Source: a virus | Direction: 5' to 3' (one strand) | IMG/VR virus record: IMGVR_UViG_3300046536_000386 | Coordinates: 1 to 35,367 of that record | DNA length: 35,367 nucleotides | Shown: positions 19,429 through 27,678 of the stretch, in pieces | Numbering within the stretch: the stretch's first letter is position 1 | Layout of the letters: each line of letters begins with the position of its first letter | Program-made: the position numbers and the translations under genes | Notes under the pieces: model-generated | Databases searched by the model: none | What the model saw: the letters and a program-made list of their open reading frames with translations, nothing else | Told to the model about the DNA's origin: nothing

Positions 19429-19593
19429 ATGAACGACGAGCTGCGTGAAGCGATTCGCTACCGAGTCACTAACTACCCGCGCGCGCACGAGAATCAGCCC
19501 CAAGACGCGCGCGAGGTCCGTTGCTTCTGGTGCGATCACTGGAAGGCGCTCGGCGCGGTGTGCTGCGATCCGGTGGCGATGGCGCAGCTCTAG
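19429..19593 (+). CDS. 54-residue Cys-containing protein
   Basis: GAAGGG and GGGACGG precede the ATG at 19429. C32-x2-C35 and C45-C46 in a short basic/acidic protein suggest a zinc ribbon. It ends overlapping the stop of the convergent secreted-protein gene by four nt. Confidence 0.5.
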   Translation: MNDELREAIRYRVTNYPRAHENQPQDAREVRCFWCDHWKALGAVCCDPVAMAQL

Positions 19594-19877
19594 TTCAGCA
19601 TTTGCCCGGTTCGCGCGTCCCAGTGCTGAATCTTGTAGATGCGGTTGCAATCGTCTCCGACGCAGATTCCCGGAATGCTCTGGATACGCTTTGAGGCGTA
19701 GCGCTCATTGCCGGCTGAGATTGCCGCGCGTTGCTTCTCTTCCTTGAGGTCGCGACATGTGCGCATGCCATCGGACCAAATGACGCCATCAGGACATTTC
19801 TCGTCGGGCGGCCCGATTGTGTAGGCGTGAGCGCTGAGCGAGGCGACTGCGAGCACTGCGGTGATGGTCTTTTTCAT
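19590..19877 (-). CDS. Secreted Cys-containing hypothetical protein
   Basis: The 95-residue protein starts with a signal peptide (M-K-K-T-I-T-A-V-L-A-V-A-S-L-S-A-H-A, cleavage after Ala18). The mature 77 residues carry four Cys (28, 41, 72, 77), enough for two disulfides in the periplasm. The leftward terminator at 19891-19910 lies just upstream, so it is transcribed separately from the genes to its right; no promoter is obvious. Possible lysogenic-conversion gene. Confidence 0.6.
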   Translation of the reverse strand: MKKTITAVLAVASLSAHAYTIGPPDEKCPDGVIWSDGMRTCRDLKEEKQRAAISAGNERYASKRIQSIPGICVGDDCNRIYKIQHWDARTGQMLN

Positions 19878-19890
19878 GGCGTCGACGTGG

Positions 19891-19910
19891 AAAAGCCCGC
19901 GCGTGCGGGC
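19891..19910 (-). terminator. Leftward intrinsic terminator
   Basis: On the minus strand GCCCGC (19910-19905), loop ACGC, GCGGGC (19900-19895), TTTT. It closes the small unit 19922-20392. Confidence 0.75.
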
Positions 19911-19921
19911 GATGCGTCATT

Positions 19922-20008
19922 CTAGCGCCAATGCTTGATGTATCGATACGCGTCAAGGGCCGCGAAGCCCTGCGCTCTCAGGTGGCGATAGTACGCGAGG
20001 CGGGTCAT
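19922..20008 (-). CDS. 28-residue peptide
   Basis: GGAG nine nt before the ATG at 20008; a 28-codon frame of basic, aromatic composition (R-L-A-Y-Y-R-H-L-R-A-Q-G-F-A-A-L-D-A-Y-R). An 11-codon frame (20008-20040) links it by ATGA and TGATG overlaps to the gene before. It lies before the terminator. Confidence 0.5.
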   Translation of the reverse strand: MTRLAYYRHLRAQGFAALDAYRYIKHWR

Positions 20009-20039
20009 ATTATCGGCTCCGGTTTGTTTAGGTAGCGCA

Positions 20040-20213
20040 TCAGGCCGTCTCGCGATGCACTTTGGCGATGATGCTGAGCGTCTTGGCGCGGGCTTCGGCC
20101 TCGCCGGTCAGCGCTGCGTTCTCCATCGTCAGGCCGTTCGCGAGGATGAAAGCGTTCAGGCGGGCAATCATCGCGGCGGCTTGCTCGATCGTGTTCAGTT
20201 CGAAATTGTTCAT
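20040..20213 (-). CDS. 57-residue helical protein
   Basis: The ATG at 20213 starts a helical protein (T-I-E-Q-A-A-A-M-I-A-R-L-N-A-F-I-L-A-N-G); the frame is open to 20279, but the gene upstream occupies that stretch. Second gene of a small leftward unit. Not recognised. Confidence 0.55.
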   Translation of the reverse strand: MNNFELNTIEQAAAMIARLNAFILANGLTMENAALTGEAEARAKTLSIIAKVHRETA

Positions 20214-20224
20214 GGATGGCTCGC

Positions 20225-20392
20225 TTAGATCAGAGCGTGTTCGATCGTGCTGATGACGCGCAGATTGATTTCGCCGCACTTGGCAAGCTCGTTCGAGCAG
20301 AAAAAGATCGCTTCTTTCTTGCTGCCTGCGCGATACGCAACCTTGAACGCCGTGCCGTTTTCGCGCTGAAACGTGATCGTATACTTGAACAT
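20225..20392 (-). CDS. 55-residue hypothetical protein
   Basis: GGAGAG four nt before ATG 20392 and the promoter at 20437-20466 make this a convincing first gene of the unit. The product has a beta-rich start (F-K-Y-T-I-T-F-Q-R) and the look of a small single-domain protein with two Cys. Not recognised. Confidence 0.65.
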   Translation of the reverse strand: MFKYTITFQRENGTAFKVAYRAGSKKEAIFFCSNELAKCGEINLRVISTIEHALI

Positions 20393-20436
20393 TTTGCTCT
20401 CTCCGGTTGGTGCGCGTCGTTCAGCGCATGGGATGA

Positions 20437-20466
20437 ATCATACCGCCCAGAGATTCGAACAGTCAA
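20437..20466 (-). promoter_or_regulatory. Leftward promoter of the 19922-20392 unit
   Basis: TTGACT (20466-20461), 18-nt spacer and TATGAT (20442-20437) on the minus strand. It closely resembles the promoter at 16833-16862. Confidence 0.65.
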
Positions 20467-20504
20467 CAACTATTTTCGCTGTGATTTGCTCAGGAGAAAC
20501 CAGG

Positions 20505-20792
20505 ATGACCGACATCGCGCAGGATGGCGAGCACACCGGCGGATCGGTGAACTATTACCGCGTGGCTGTCGTGAACCCGACGAGCGGCGGCGCCCAATAT
20601 GACGCCGAGTGCAACGACATCATCGAAGCTCTCGGCATGACGTTCGCAGAAGGGAACGTGTTCAAGGCGCTCTGGCGTAGCTGCGCAGAGCGCACCCTGG
20701 GGAAGAAGAAGCGCGGCGGCGATGCGGTGTACGACGCGGAGAAGATGGTGTTCTTCAGCGAGCGGACGCTGGCGCAACGCCGGCAGGGTTAG
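20505..20792 (+). CDS. DUF3310-like small phage protein
   Basis: The ATG at 20505 has CAGGAG upstream (the longer frame from 20373 crosses the opposite promoter), giving 95 residues. The segment Y-D-A-E-C-N-D-I-I-E-A-L-G-M-T-F-A-E-G-N-V-F-K-A-L-W-R resembles DUF3310 (nucleotide kinase-like) phage proteins. Activity is not established. It ends overlapping the convergent long gene by four nt. Confidence 0.55.
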   Translation: MTDIAQDGEHTGGSVNYYRVAVVNPTSGGAQYDAECNDIIEALGMTFAEGNVFKALWRSCAERTLGKKKRGGDAVYDAEKMVFFSERTLAQRRQG

Positions 20793-21925
20793 CTTCGCGG
20801 CTCCTTGGATTGCGACGCGATGGCGGCGTCGATGGTGCGGTCCACGCTGGCATCAAAGCGATCGCTGATCCAATCCTTATGCGTGTCATGCGTCGGCGCT
20901 TCGAGCGGAGCGCTCAGCGTCATGGTCGGAATATCGCCGGGAGGCGAGGAAAAGCGCATCTTGTCGCGGAGGAAGCGATACCGCTCCGCATCAATCCTGT
21001 CTTGCTCTGCGGACTGGGCGAGAGGGGCGGCGTCCGCACGCTCAGGCGTAGGGGCGGCGTCTGTGCCGCAGGTCAAGCAATCGACTTCCCAACAGTGAGG
21101 GCACGCCACCGGCTGCGCCTCACGCGGTGCGCACTCGGCATTCAAATGCGCTTCGTAAGCTTCTGCGCCGTCAAAATTCGGGCTGCCCGGCTGCGTTTCA
21201 ACATGCTTGAGCGTGTTTTGCCATGCTTCGTAGAGTGCTTCGGCGTCTGTCTGTTGCGGTGCGCACTCGGCTTGCGGGGCGTTTAGTTCAGAGCGCATCG
21301 CCTCGATAATGCTCATAGCTACAGCCAATTCCCCTTCCAGCTTGAGTGCCGCCTCACCCTTTCCGCCATCGGCTACCGAACTCGCGGGAGTGGCGATTTT
21401 CAAGAACTCTATTGCCTTCACGGCGTAATCTGTCGCCATTGACCAGCTTGCCTGTTCAGAAGACGCCCCATAGCTTTGTCCGTCGCGCCAGCAAGCTCGC
21501 AGCTTGTCGAACAGGTCGCGGCTATCTATCGTGACTTGCCATGCTGTGTCGGCGTCCGCACGCTCCTGACTCGCGGGGGCATTCAAAGCGGCGCGGGCTT
21601 GCCAGCCTTCCCATCGCGCGTTTAGGTAATCGCGCCCTTCGCCATAGGTATCGCCTTCGCGCAGGTCTTTCACATCACCGGCTACGTGGTCTCCGTTCCA
21701 TCCATTGTTTTTCAATGCCGCATTCCATACGGTCGCGTAATCAGCTTCAAACTGCTCCCGCTCTTGCTCTGCGCTCAGTGCCCCCGCTGTGTCGGCGATG
21801 CTCGCGGAGAGAAGGGCGCGGGCGAATTGCACGATCACCGGCGTATCGCGGTCTGCCCCGCGGCGCATAAACGCGTTGTTCAAGTCTTGCCACAGGATCA
21901 GGATTTCGTCGTCAGTCACGCTCAC
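20789..21925 (-). CDS. Long modular hypothetical protein
   Basis: A 378-residue acidic protein with a GTG start that overlaps the preceding stop (GTGA). It looks modular: Ala-rich helical segments separated by proline-rich linkers, a C-P-H-C-W-E-V-D-C-L-T-C Cys cluster, near-repeated L-N-A-x-x-A-E-C-A-P blocks, and a D-A-E-R-Y-R-F-L-R-D motif frequent in proteobacterial phage hypotheticals. Such proteins seem to be assembled from exchangeable modules. Function unknown. Confidence 0.6.
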   Translation of the reverse strand: MSVTDDEILILWQDLNNAFMRRGADRDTPVIVQFARALLSASIADTAGALSAEQEREQFEADYATVWNAALKNNGWNGDHVAGDVKDLREGDTYGEGRDYLNARWEGWQARAALNAPASQERADADTAWQVTIDSRDLFDKLRACWRDGQSYGASSEQASWSMATDYAVKAIEFLKIATPASSVADGGKGEAALKLEGELAVAMSIIEAMRSELNAPQAECAPQQTDAEALYEAWQNTLKHVETQPGSPNFDGAEAYEAHLNAECAPREAQPVACPHCWEVDCLTCGTDAAPTPERADAAPLAQSAEQDRIDAERYRFLRDKMRFSSPPGDIPTMTLSAPLEAPTHDTHKDWISDRFDASVDRTIDAAIASQSKEPRS

Positions 21926-22089
21926 ACCTCGTAAGTAACCGGCACAGCAATTTTCAGCGCGCGAGCGTTCAATCCCGCGCGGGCTTCGGCTTCGGTGTCG
22001 AACCAGTCGGCGTGACCGTTCGCGAACAGGTTCACGTACACGGTGCGCGTCGGTCGCTCAATCGCGGCCGGCTTCGATTTATCTTTCAT
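21922..22089 (-). CDS. 55-residue hypothetical protein
   Basis: ATG at 22089 (the longer frame to 22221 runs into the terminase gene on the other strand). The end, F-D-T-E-A-E-A-R-A-G-L-N-A-R, resembles small phage proteins with one beta-alpha unit. It is coupled to the long modular gene and served by the promoter at 22124-22151. Confidence 0.55.
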   Translation of the reverse strand: MKDKSKPAAIERPTRTVYVNLFANGHADWFDTEAEARAGLNARALKIAVPVTYEV

Positions 22090-22123
22090 TCGTGCTCTCT
22101 CTTTCGGGTTGTGCTGACCTGAA

Positions 22124-22151
22124 ATACTACCCGAAGGAGAGCGTATGTCAA
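22124..22151 (-). promoter_or_regulatory. Leftward promoter divergent to terS
   Basis: TTGACA (22151-22146), 16-nt spacer, TAGTAT (22129-22124) on the minus strand. The -35 lies next to the terS ribosome site, so both strands are used within 20 nt. Confidence 0.6.
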
Positions 22152-22163
22152 CAGGAGATTTCA

Positions 22164-22709
22164 ATGCAGCGCGTGCAATGCAAAGCGTTCGCGCGCTCCA
22201 CTGGCGCGCAGTGCGCAGCAAAGGCGGTTCCGGGTAAGGAAGTCTGCCGCGTGCATGGCGGGCTGTCGGACGGAGCGCCGGAAGGCAATCAGAACGCGAA
22301 GAAACACGGCATCTACGGCCGGCACCTCACCGACGAGGAAAAGGCGGATTTCGACGACGTGAGCGCGCGGCTCGGATCGCTCGACGACGAAATCACCCTG
22401 CTCCGCTTCCGGATGCAGCGCGCGCTCGATGCTGAAGCTAAGGCGTGGAAAGACGACCCGAAACACGGCCTCGAAGTCATTCAGAAGCACGACCGCGAGG
22501 CGTCGGAGTTTGGGCCGGGCGACGAGACGGTGCGCAAACGCGTCGACTACGGCGAGCACGTCGAACGCCTGGCGCGGCGCATCGAGTCGCTAGAAAAGAC
22601 GCGCGCGGACATGCTGCGCGACTCTAGCGGCGGCGACGACAGCGATATGACCGCGACGGACACATTCATCTCTCCGGATGAGCCGATCCCCGAAAAGCCG
22701 ATTCTCTGA
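22164..22709 (+). CDS. Terminase small subunit
   Basis: Start at ATG 22164 with AGGAG 6 nt upstream; 181 residues. The N-terminus has a Cys/His pattern ending in H-G-G-L-S-D-G-A-P-E-G-N-Q-N-A-K-K-H-G, the signature of a terminase small-subunit family in which this HGG/HG segment is conserved. A long charged helix follows. It recognises the packaging site and recruits the large subunit, encoded directly downstream. Confidence 0.8.
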   Translation: MQRVQCKAFARSTGAQCAAKAVPGKEVCRVHGGLSDGAPEGNQNAKKHGIYGRHLTDEEKADFDDVSARLGSLDDEITLLRFRMQRALDAEAKAWKDDPKHGLEVIQKHDREASEFGPGDETVRKRVDYGEHVERLARRIESLEKTRADMLRDSSGGDDSDMTATDTFISPDEPIPEKPIL

Positions 22710-22710
22710 C

Positions 22711-24069
22711 ATGGCGAAACGACCAACGGGACCGACGAGCGTATTCGAGTCGATCCAGCTTACGGCGAAGCAAGCGAACATTTACGCGTGGGGATGGCAA
22801 CCGAAAGCCCGCTTCCGCGATGCCGTGTGCGGCCGACGCTTCGGCAAGACGTTCCTCGGCGCAAAAGAGATGCGGCGCGCGGCTCAACTGGCGGCACGCT
22901 GGAAGGTTAGCCCCGACGACGAAATCTGGTACGCCGCGCCGACGTTCAAGCAGGCCAAGCGCGTGTTCTGGCGCCGGCTGAAGCGAGCTATACCGCGCGC
23001 ATGGATGGACAGCAAGCCGAACGAGTCGGAATGTTTCATCCTGCTCAAGACCGGCCACATCATCCGGATTGTCGGGCTGAACGAATACGACAACCTGCGC
23101 GGCTCCGGCCTGTTCTTCGCGCTCGTCGACGAATGGGCGGATTGCCCCTATGAGGCGTGGAAGGAAGTTCTGCGCCCGATGCTCTCGACGTGCAAATACG
23201 AAATCGACGGCGTGAAGTATGTCGGCGGCCATTGCTTGCGCATCGGCACGCCGAAGGGCTTCAACCATTGCTATGACTCATGGGTTGCCGGGCAGGAAGG
23301 CGGCGAGCCTGATCACAAGTCATGGCTCTATACGTCGGTGCAAGGCGGCAACGTCCCGCCCGAAGAAGTCGAGGCCGCTCGGCGCACGCTAGACCCGCGC
23401 ACGTTCCGCCAGGAATACGAAGGCTCGTTCGAGAACTATTCCGGGCGCGTCTATTACGACTTCCATCGGCGCGAGTCGGTCAAGCCCTGCGCATATAACC
23501 CGGCGCTGCCGCTGCACATCGGAATGGATTTTAACGTCAACCCAATGTCAGCGGTCGTGCATCAGGAGCAAGCGAACGGCGAAATCTGGTGCATCGCCGA
23601 GCACGTCATTCCGACGTCGAACACCGACGAAATGGCGGGCGTGCTGCGCGATGCCTACGGTCTTCCGTCGTTCGACCCGACGCAACCGAAGCTCGATCAC
23701 ATCACGATCTATCCGGACCCGGCCGGCGCACAACGCAAGACGAGCGCGCAGGGCAAAACGGATATTTCGATACTTCGCTCGTATGGCTTCAAGGTCATCG
23801 CGATGGACGCTCACCCGCTGGTGCGCGACCGGATCAACTACGTCAACGGGCGCATCAAGTCGGCAGACGGCAAACGTCACTACTTCGTCGACCCGTCGTG
23901 CAAAGAGACGGTCAAGTGCCTCGAACAGCTTGTCTACAAGGAAGGCACGAACGACCCGGACAAGGAACTCGGCTTCGATCACGTTCCCGACGCGATCGGC
24001 TATTACCTGTTCACGAAATTCGTCCATATCCCGGCCAAACGCATCCAATCCGATCACATTCACCGATAG
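22711..24069 (+). CDS. Terminase large subunit
   Basis: The ATG at 22711, one nt after the small subunit stop, gives 452 residues. The ATPase has Walker A G-R-R-F-G-K-T (41-47) and Walker B F-A-L-V-D-E (136-141, Glu141 catalytic); the nuclease domain starts near G-M-D-F-N-V-N-P with Asp273. It packages DNA into the prohead through the portal encoded downstream. Confidence 0.95.
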   Translation: MAKRPTGPTSVFESIQLTAKQANIYAWGWQPKARFRDAVCGRRFGKTFLGAKEMRRAAQLAARWKVSPDDEIWYAAPTFKQAKRVFWRRLKRAIPRAWMDSKPNESECFILLKTGHIIRIVGLNEYDNLRGSGLFFALVDEWADCPYEAWKEVLRPMLSTCKYEIDGVKYVGGHCLRIGTPKGFNHCYDSWVAGQEGGEPDHKSWLYTSVQGGNVPPEEVEAARRTLDPRTFRQEYEGSFENYSGRVYYDFHRRESVKPCAYNPALPLHIGMDFNVNPMSAVVHQEQANGEIWCIAEHVIPTSNTDEMAGVLRDAYGLPSFDPTQPKLDHITIYPDPAGAQRKTSAQGKTDISILRSYGFKVIAMDAHPLVRDRINYVNGRIKSADGKRHYFVDPSCKETVKCLEQLVYKEGTNDPDKELGFDHVPDAIGYYLFTKFVHIPAKRIQSDHIHR

Positions 24070-24076
24070 GAACCCC

Positions 24077-24817
24077 ATGCATCACGATTTGCGCCTCGGC
24101 GATTGCCTAGAGGTGATGGCGACGCTCGCCCCGGCGTCGGTCGATCTGATCCTGTGCGATTTGCCCTACGGCACGACTCAGAACAAGTGGGATTCGGTGA
24201 TTCCGTTCGCGCCGCTATGGGCGCACTACAAGCGGATTTGCCGCGGCGCGATAGTCCTTACGGCGCAGCCTCCATTCGACAAGGTGCTTGGCGCATCGAA
24301 TCTCGGGATGCTGCGCTATGAGTGGATTTGGCACAAGACGCGCGCAACGGGGCATCTAAACGCGAAGCTGCAGCCGATGAAGACGCACGAAAACGTGCTC
24401 GTGTTCTACGAAAAGCAGCCGACATACAACCCGCAGGGGTTGGTTAGAAAGGCGGTTCCGACTATTCGCAGGGGCGGCGACAACGGCGGCAATTACGGCA
24501 AGTCGGATAAGGATTCGCTGCAGGAATTCGAGAATTATCCGCGCTCGATTATTGGCATCGCCTCGGAAGGCAAGACCGTCCACCCCACGCAAAAGCCCGT
24601 CGCGCTCATGGAGTACCTGATTCGCACATACACGAACGAAGCCGACACGGTGCTCGATAACTGCATGGGGTCGGGTACGTGTGGCGTCGCCTGCGCCAAC
24701 ACCGGCCGCAATTTCATCGGCATCGAGCGTGATCCCGGCTATTTCGAAATCGCGCGCAAGCGCATCGAGGCTGCACATGAAAGTTCAACCGTTCTCGACG
24801 CTGCATGCACTGCATGA
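24077..24817 (+). CDS. DNA methyltransferase (beta class)
   Basis: Start at ATG 24077 behind TAGGA, giving 246 residues. Catalytic motif D-L-P-Y (28-31, a variant of DPPY) precedes the AdoMet motif C-M-G-S-G-T (196-201); H-P-T-Q-K-P is at 169-174. This is a second orphan amino-methyltransferase, clearly different from the one at 4876-5541, placed between terminase and portal. It probably modifies DNA late, before packaging. A 41-nt overlap with the next gene is in another frame. Confidence 0.9.
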   Translation: MHHDLRLGDCLEVMATLAPASVDLILCDLPYGTTQNKWDSVIPFAPLWAHYKRICRGAIVLTAQPPFDKVLGASNLGMLRYEWIWHKTRATGHLNAKLQPMKTHENVLVFYEKQPTYNPQGLVRKAVPTIRRGGDNGGNYGKSDKDSLQEFENYPRSIIGIASEGKTVHPTQKPVALMEYLIRTYTNEADTVLDNCMGSGTCGVACANTGRNFIGIERDPGYFEIARKRIEAAHESSTVLDAACTA

Positions 24818-24959
24818 CATCGCGCCTGAATACGCGCAGGCAAACATCGAAGCCATGTTCGAAGAGGCGGACGTCGACACGGTTTCCGCGGTGCTCACTC
24901 GCAAACCCGACGGCGGGCTGATCGGCTCAACGCACCTCACCAAATACCGGATTCATTGA
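24777..24959 (+). CDS. 60-residue hypothetical protein
   Basis: The ATG at 24777 begins a small protein (F-S-T-L-H-A-L-H-D-I-A-P-E-Y-A-Q) that overlaps the methyltransferase end and stops directly before the portal ATG (TGA-ATG). The acidic helical middle and basic end are ordinary. Not recognised. Confidence 0.5.
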   Translation: MKVQPFSTLHALHDIAPEYAQANIEAMFEEADVDTVSAVLTRKPDGGLIGSTHLTKYRIH

Positions 24960-26438
24960 ATGTGGAAAACGCTCCGCGACAAACACCCGAAGGATAACGA
25001 CCTTCCAGACCGCGCGCACACAGTCGGCTGCTTAACGGCTGTTCTCGACGGCGCGCAATACGACGTGCTGCCCCACTCGTTCCACACCGAGAAATCGGAC
25101 GCCGACGAATACATACCGCTGCGCGAGCGCCGCCCGTCTGTGCGTTTCGCGCTGTGCTCCGAAGTCGTCGATGATTCGGTCGGCCTGCTGTTCTCCGAAG
25201 AGCACTTCCCGACCGTCACGAGCGAGAACGCGGACGCCGCCGAAGGTCTGGAGCGCATCGCGAAAGACTGCTATCTGAACGAGGTAATGATCGACGCCGC
25301 AACGCGCGGCTCAGTCGGATCGGCTGCGGTGCTGCTGCGCGTGCTGAAGAATCGCCTGTTCTTCTCCGTGATGAACACGCAGTTCCTTACCCCGGTTTGG
25401 CAAGACGACGCGCCCGACACGCTGGCGAAGGTCATCGAACTGTACAAAACGAAGGGTCGCGCGCTCAAGGCGCTCGGCTATCCGATCGCCGACGACATGC
25501 TCGCGCAGGATCACTGGTTTCGCCGCGAGTGGGATGCGAGCGCGGAATCGTGGTTTCAGCCGATGCCGGTGTCGAAAGACAACGACCCGGAGACGATGAC
25601 GCGCGACGACAAGCGCAGCGTATCGCACAAGCTCGGATTCGTCCCGCTCGTTTGGATGAAGAACCTGCCGGGCGGCGACGACATCGACGGCAAATGCACG
25701 TTCGCGAAGGCGATCGACACGAACATCGAGATTGATTATCTGCTCTCGCAAGGCGGGCGCGCGCTGAAGTATCAGAGCGACCCGACGCTGCTCATCAAAG
25801 AGCCGGCGACCGGGCAAGGCGGCACGCTCACGAAGGGCGCGGGCAACGCGATCACGGTCGGCGCTGACGGCGACGCGAAACTGCTCGAAATGAGCGGCGA
25901 CGGCACGAATGCGCTGCTCGAATACGTGCGGCTCGCGCGGCAAGTGGCGCTCGAATCGATCCACGGCAACAAGGCGGACGCCGACAAGATCGCTGCGGCT
26001 CAGTCAGGGCGCGCAATGGAGTTGATGAATCAGGCGCTTATCTGGCTTGCCGACAAACTGCGCATCTCCTACGGCGAGAAGGGCTTGCTGCAACTCTATC
26101 GCATGATCGCGAAGGCGTCGCAGAAAGCGCAACTCGTCGACTCGGAAGGGCAAAAGATCGCGCCGATCGCCACCGAAAAGCCTTTCGCGCTGAAGTGGCC
26201 CGCCTGGTACGCGCCGACATGGAGCGACAAGCTCAACGAGGCGAACGCGCTGACGGCGCTCACGCAAGGAAACATGCTCTCGAAAGAGACGGCGACCGCA
26301 TCGCTCATCGAGCAATACGACGTCGAAGACCTGCCGGGCGAGCTTGCGCGCATCGCGAAGGAATCCGCAGAAGCGGACGCCGCAGAAGTCGCGAAGGCGA
26401 AGCAACTCAAACCGGCACCGGACAACACCGGCGACTAA
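24960..26438 (+). CDS. Portal protein
   Basis: The 492-residue protein follows terminase and precedes scaffold and capsid genes, which is the portal position, and its length is typical. Segments R-P-S-V-R-F-A-L-C-S-E-V-V-D-D-S-V-G-L-L, I-D-Y-L-L-S-Q-G-G and S-G-R-A-M-E-L-M-N-Q resemble phage portal proteins of the SPP1 gp6 type. Twelve copies would form the head vertex through which DNA passes. Confidence 0.85.
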   Translation: MWKTLRDKHPKDNDLPDRAHTVGCLTAVLDGAQYDVLPHSFHTEKSDADEYIPLRERRPSVRFALCSEVVDDSVGLLFSEEHFPTVTSENADAAEGLERIAKDCYLNEVMIDAATRGSVGSAAVLLRVLKNRLFFSVMNTQFLTPVWQDDAPDTLAKVIELYKTKGRALKALGYPIADDMLAQDHWFRREWDASAESWFQPMPVSKDNDPETMTRDDKRSVSHKLGFVPLVWMKNLPGGDDIDGKCTFAKAIDTNIEIDYLLSQGGRALKYQSDPTLLIKEPATGQGGTLTKGAGNAITVGADGDAKLLEMSGDGTNALLEYVRLARQVALESIHGNKADADKIAAAQSGRAMELMNQALIWLADKLRISYGEKGLLQLYRMIAKASQKAQLVDSEGQKIAPIATEKPFALKWPAWYAPTWSDKLNEANALTALTQGNMLSKETATASLIEQYDVEDLPGELARIAKESAEADAAEVAKAKQLKPAPDNTGD

Positions 26439-26448
26439 CGGAGGCTGA

Positions 26449-27609
26449 TTGAGCGATAAACGTCTAACCGAGTGGGCGACGCCGCGGCAAATCGAGTTTA
26501 TCGAAGCCGTCGACAAGTACGGCTCCGAACGCAAAGCGGCTGCTGCGCTCGGCGTCAGTCGCGGCACCATCAGCAATTCAATGCTCGCGCTGAAGAAGCG
26601 CGCGGCGCGGTCGGGATACTCGCCGGATCATGCGATGACTCGCACGGTCCCCGACGGGTATCTCGTGAAGGGCGTCTCGACGTACTTCGATGCGGAGGGC
26701 AAGCCGCGCGCCCAATGGGTGAAAAGCGCGGTCGACAACGAGCGCCAAGCGGCGATTATCCGCGAGGCGTTCGACGCGATGGCGAAAGAGTTGCCGCGCG
26801 TCGACCCGATCGCAGAGCCGCGCGACACGAAGCCCGACCTGTGCAACGTCTACACGCTGACCGATTGCCACGTCGGAATGCTCGCATCCGCGAAGGAGAC
26901 GCTTGACGCGAACTGGGACATCAAAATCGCCGAGCGAACGCTGGTATCGGCGTTCCTGCACATGGTCAATTCGGCTCCGGCCGCAAAGACCGGGTTGATC
27001 GCGCAGCTAGGCGACTTCCTGCACAGCGACGGCATGCTTCCTGTGACGCCTACGCACGGTCACATTCTGGATCAAGACGGGCGATTCTCAAAGATCGTCG
27101 GCGCCGCGATCCGCGTGCTCCGCCGCATTGTCGATTTCGCGCTAGAGCGTCATGAGCAAGTCGTCGTGCTGATGGCGGAAGGCAATCACGACCTCGCATC
27201 AAGCATCTGGTTGCGCGCGATGTTCAAGGCGCTGTATGAGAACGAGCCGCGCGTAATCGTCATCGAGTCCGAATTGCCGTATTACGTGCATCAGCATGGC
27301 GAAACGCTGATTGCGTTCCATCACGGCCACATGCGGAAGAACAGCGACCTGCCGATGCTTTTCGCTGCTCAATTCCCGAAGGTCTGGGGCGCAACAACAC
27401 GCAGATACGCGCATACGGGTCACAGGCATCACGTCGAAGAGAAAGAGCACAGCGGCATGACGGTCATCCAACACCCGACGATCGCAGCGCGTGATGCGTA
27501 TGCGGCGCGCGGCGGATGGCTGTCTGAACGTGCGGCTGTCGCAATCACCTATCACGCACGATTCGGGCAAGTGGCGCGCACCATCGTCACGCCCGATATG
27601 TTTGAGTAG
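26449..27609 (+). CDS. HTH-metallophosphoesterase fusion protein
   Basis: A TTG start at 26449 with CGGAGG 4 nt upstream gives 386 residues. Residues 11-50 are an HTH-like segment (E-R-K-A-A-A-A-L-G-V-S-R-G-T-I-S-N-S). The C-terminal part is a calcineurin-like metallophosphoesterase with D139-x-H141, G-D (188-189), G-N-H-D (245-248), H-H-G-H (291-294) and T-G-H-R-H-H (323-328). The full metal-binding set is present. Similar HTH-phosphoesterases occur in head regions of other phages; whether it acts on DNA ends or during head assembly is unknown. Confidence 0.85.
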   Translation: MSDKRLTEWATPRQIEFIEAVDKYGSERKAAAALGVSRGTISNSMLALKKRAARSGYSPDHAMTRTVPDGYLVKGVSTYFDAEGKPRAQWVKSAVDNERQAAIIREAFDAMAKELPRVDPIAEPRDTKPDLCNVYTLTDCHVGMLASAKETLDANWDIKIAERTLVSAFLHMVNSAPAAKTGLIAQLGDFLHSDGMLPVTPTHGHILDQDGRFSKIVGAAIRVLRRIVDFALERHEQVVVLMAEGNHDLASSIWLRAMFKALYENEPRVIVIESELPYYVHQHGETLIAFHHGHMRKNSDLPMLFAAQFPKVWGATTRRYAHTGHRHHVEEKEHSGMTVIQHPTIAARDAYAARGGWLSERAAVAITYHARFGQVARTIVTPDMFE

Positions 27610-27637
27610 TCCGCGCCTGATGCGCAAAACCGAACCG

Positions 27638-27660
27638 GCCCGCTCGATGCGGGCTTTTTT
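27638..27660 (+). terminator. Intrinsic terminator
   Basis: GCCCGC (27638-27643), loop TCGAT, GCGGGC (27649-27654), six Ts. It ends the terminase-to-phosphoesterase unit. Confidence 0.8.
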
Positions 27661-27678
27661 CATTTTTAGGGCGGGCAG

